In this document: in pieces, positions 8,322-10,259 of the stretch
Layout of the letters: the number at the start of each line of letters is the position of its first letter
Position numbering within the stretch: position 1 is the first letter of the stretch
From: JBFGFG01 sp041627475
GTDB lineage: Bacteria; Actinomycetota; Nitriliruptoria; Nitriliruptorales; Nitriliruptoraceae
Assembly (NCBI GenBank): GCA_041627475.1
Contig: JBFKQZ010000103.1
Coordinates: 1 to 10,259, forward strand
DNA length: 10,259 bases
Direction of reading: 5' to 3'
Made by a program: the position numbers and the translations under genes
The notes under the pieces: model-generated
Seen by the model: the letters and a program-made list of their open reading frames with translations, nothing else
Databases searched by the model: none
Told to the model about the DNA's origin: nothing

Positions 8322-9325
8322 CTACAGGAACGTGCTCGCGTACCGCGTCAGCGTGCGGACGTAGTTCGCGCGCTCGAACTGGGCCGGGTCGGCGACGGCA
8401 CGCTGGCTGACGCTGCCCTTCAGCTGCTCGATGGAGTCGTACCCGCGCTCCTCGCACCACGCCTCGAGCTCGTCCAGCACCTCGCTGACCAGCCCCGGCC
8501 CCTCGTGCAGCAGCGCCGAGGCCATCATCGCGACGTCGGCACCGGCCAGCAGCACCTTCAGCACGTCGCGGGCCGTGTGCACGCCCGTGGTCGCTGCCAG
8601 TGAGACCTCGACACGGCCGTGCAGGATCGCGATCCACCGCAGTGGCAGGCGCAGCTCGTCCGAGGTGCTCAGCACCAGGTTCGGCGTCACCTCGAGCGTC
8701 TGCAGGTCGATGTCGGGCTGGTAGAACCGGTTGAACAGCACGAGGCCCTTCGCGCCGGCGAACGCCAGTTGACCCGCGAGGTGGGCGAAGGCGCTGAAGT
8801 ACGGGCCGAGCTTGACGGCGACCGGGATGTCCAGCGCAGCCGCGACCTCGGTGACGATCTCGATCGTCTCGTTCTCGATCCGCACGCCCGACGTCTCGGC
8901 GTTGGCGGCGATGCGGTAGACGTTCATCTCGAGCGCGTCCGCGCCGGCGTCCTCGAGCAGCTGGGCGTACTTGACCCAGCCACCCGGGGTCACGCCGTTG
9001 AGCGAGGCGATCACCGGGATGTCGAGTCGCGCCTTCGCGTCCTCGAGGTGCGTGAGGTAGCCCGCGGGGCCGGTGTTGTAGTCCCGCAGCTCCGGCAGGT
9101 AGCCGCCGGCCGCCTCGGGGTGGGCCCCGTACGTGACGTCGAGCAGGTCGTGCACCGCGAGTGCGTCGTGCGTGATCTGCTCCTCGAACAGCGACGGCAG
9201 CACCACGGCGCCGACACCCGCGGCCTCGAGGGCGATCAGCTGGTCGAGCCGGCCCGTCAGCGGTGACGACGACGCCACGATCGGCGACCGCAGGGGCAGT
9301 CCGAGGTAGGTGGTGCGCAGGTCGG

Positions 9326-9329
<4 letters not shown>
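8322..9329 (-). CDS. DHOD-like flavoprotein linked to pyruvate:ferredoxin oxidoreductase
   Basis: A 335-aa soluble protein with the TIM-barrel fold of class 1 dihydroorotate dehydrogenases: TTYLGLPLRSPIVASSSPLT at the N terminus, IPVIASLNG, GADALEMNVY, the FMN-type lysine strand PVAVKLGP (K173), KGLVLFNRF and a C-terminal GADVAMMASALL strand. In true DHODs the sequence after the E-x-N strand is ISCPN with the catalytic Cys or Ser; here it reads VYRIAAN, with Y138/R139 at those places, so ordinary dihydroorotate oxidation is doubtful. Such DHOD-like proteins are commonly encoded next to nifJ-type oxidoreductases, as here, and their reaction is not firmly known. The ATG overlaps the nifJ stop by 4 bp and is preceded by GAGGAGGG (9336-9343 on the complement) with a 6-nt spacer. 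It may carry electrons or an oxidised substrate for the partner enzyme, but pyrimidine synthesis is unlikely. Confidence 0.88.

Positions 9330-10259
<930 letters not shown>

Overview
The window is a gene-dense, very GC-rich stretch that looks like an actinobacterial chromosome. This is inferred from the strong G/C third-position bias, a DUF222-type HNH protein, a TIGR03620-type F420-dependent oxidoreductase (F420 enzymes are common in Actinomycetota), frequent ATGA stop/start overlaps and GTG starts. The pyruvate:ferredoxin oxidoreductase with its DHOD-like partner would fit a deep-branching actinobacterium (Nitriliruptoria- or Acidimicrobiia-like), but the taxonomy below phylum level is only a guess. 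No tRNA, rRNA, CRISPR array, insertion sequence or attachment site is visible.

Layout. (1) 3-722 (+): 3' part of a DUF222/HNH endonuclease-family gene, cut by the window edge. (2) 723-855: a 133-bp intergenic region with a candidate promoter and a small palindrome. (3) 856-6570 (+): five tightly packed genes, probably one operon: an ACT-domain malic enzyme, a stand-alone ACT-domain protein (4-bp overlap), an F420-dependent luciferase-like oxidoreductase (19-nt gap), a receiver/degenerate-GGDEF/membrane glycosyltransferase fusion (4-bp overlap), and a receiver-Hpt protein (1-nt gap). (4) 6571-6635: a second candidate promoter. (5) 6636-8320 (+): purK and purE, overlapping by 4 bp. (6) 10259-8322 (-): the 3' end of a pyruvate:ferredoxin (flavodoxin) oxidoreductase followed by a DHOD-like flavoprotein, again with a 4-bp overlap. 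The purE and DHOD-like genes converge with one base between their stop codons.

The most notable part is 3564-6570. One polypeptide carries an intact phospho-receiver, a GGDEF fold that has lost both its catalytic signature and its c-di-GMP inhibitory-site arginine, and a processive-type family 2 glycosyltransferase with membrane helices. It is followed at once by a protein with a second receiver plus a histidine phosphotransfer domain. This looks like a membrane polysaccharide synthase under direct phosphorelay control, without a PilZ domain or an active cyclase. No sensor kinase gene is present in the window. The flanking genes are central metabolism: malate to pyruvate, pyruvate to acetyl-CoA, and the AIR-to-CAIR step of purine synthesis.
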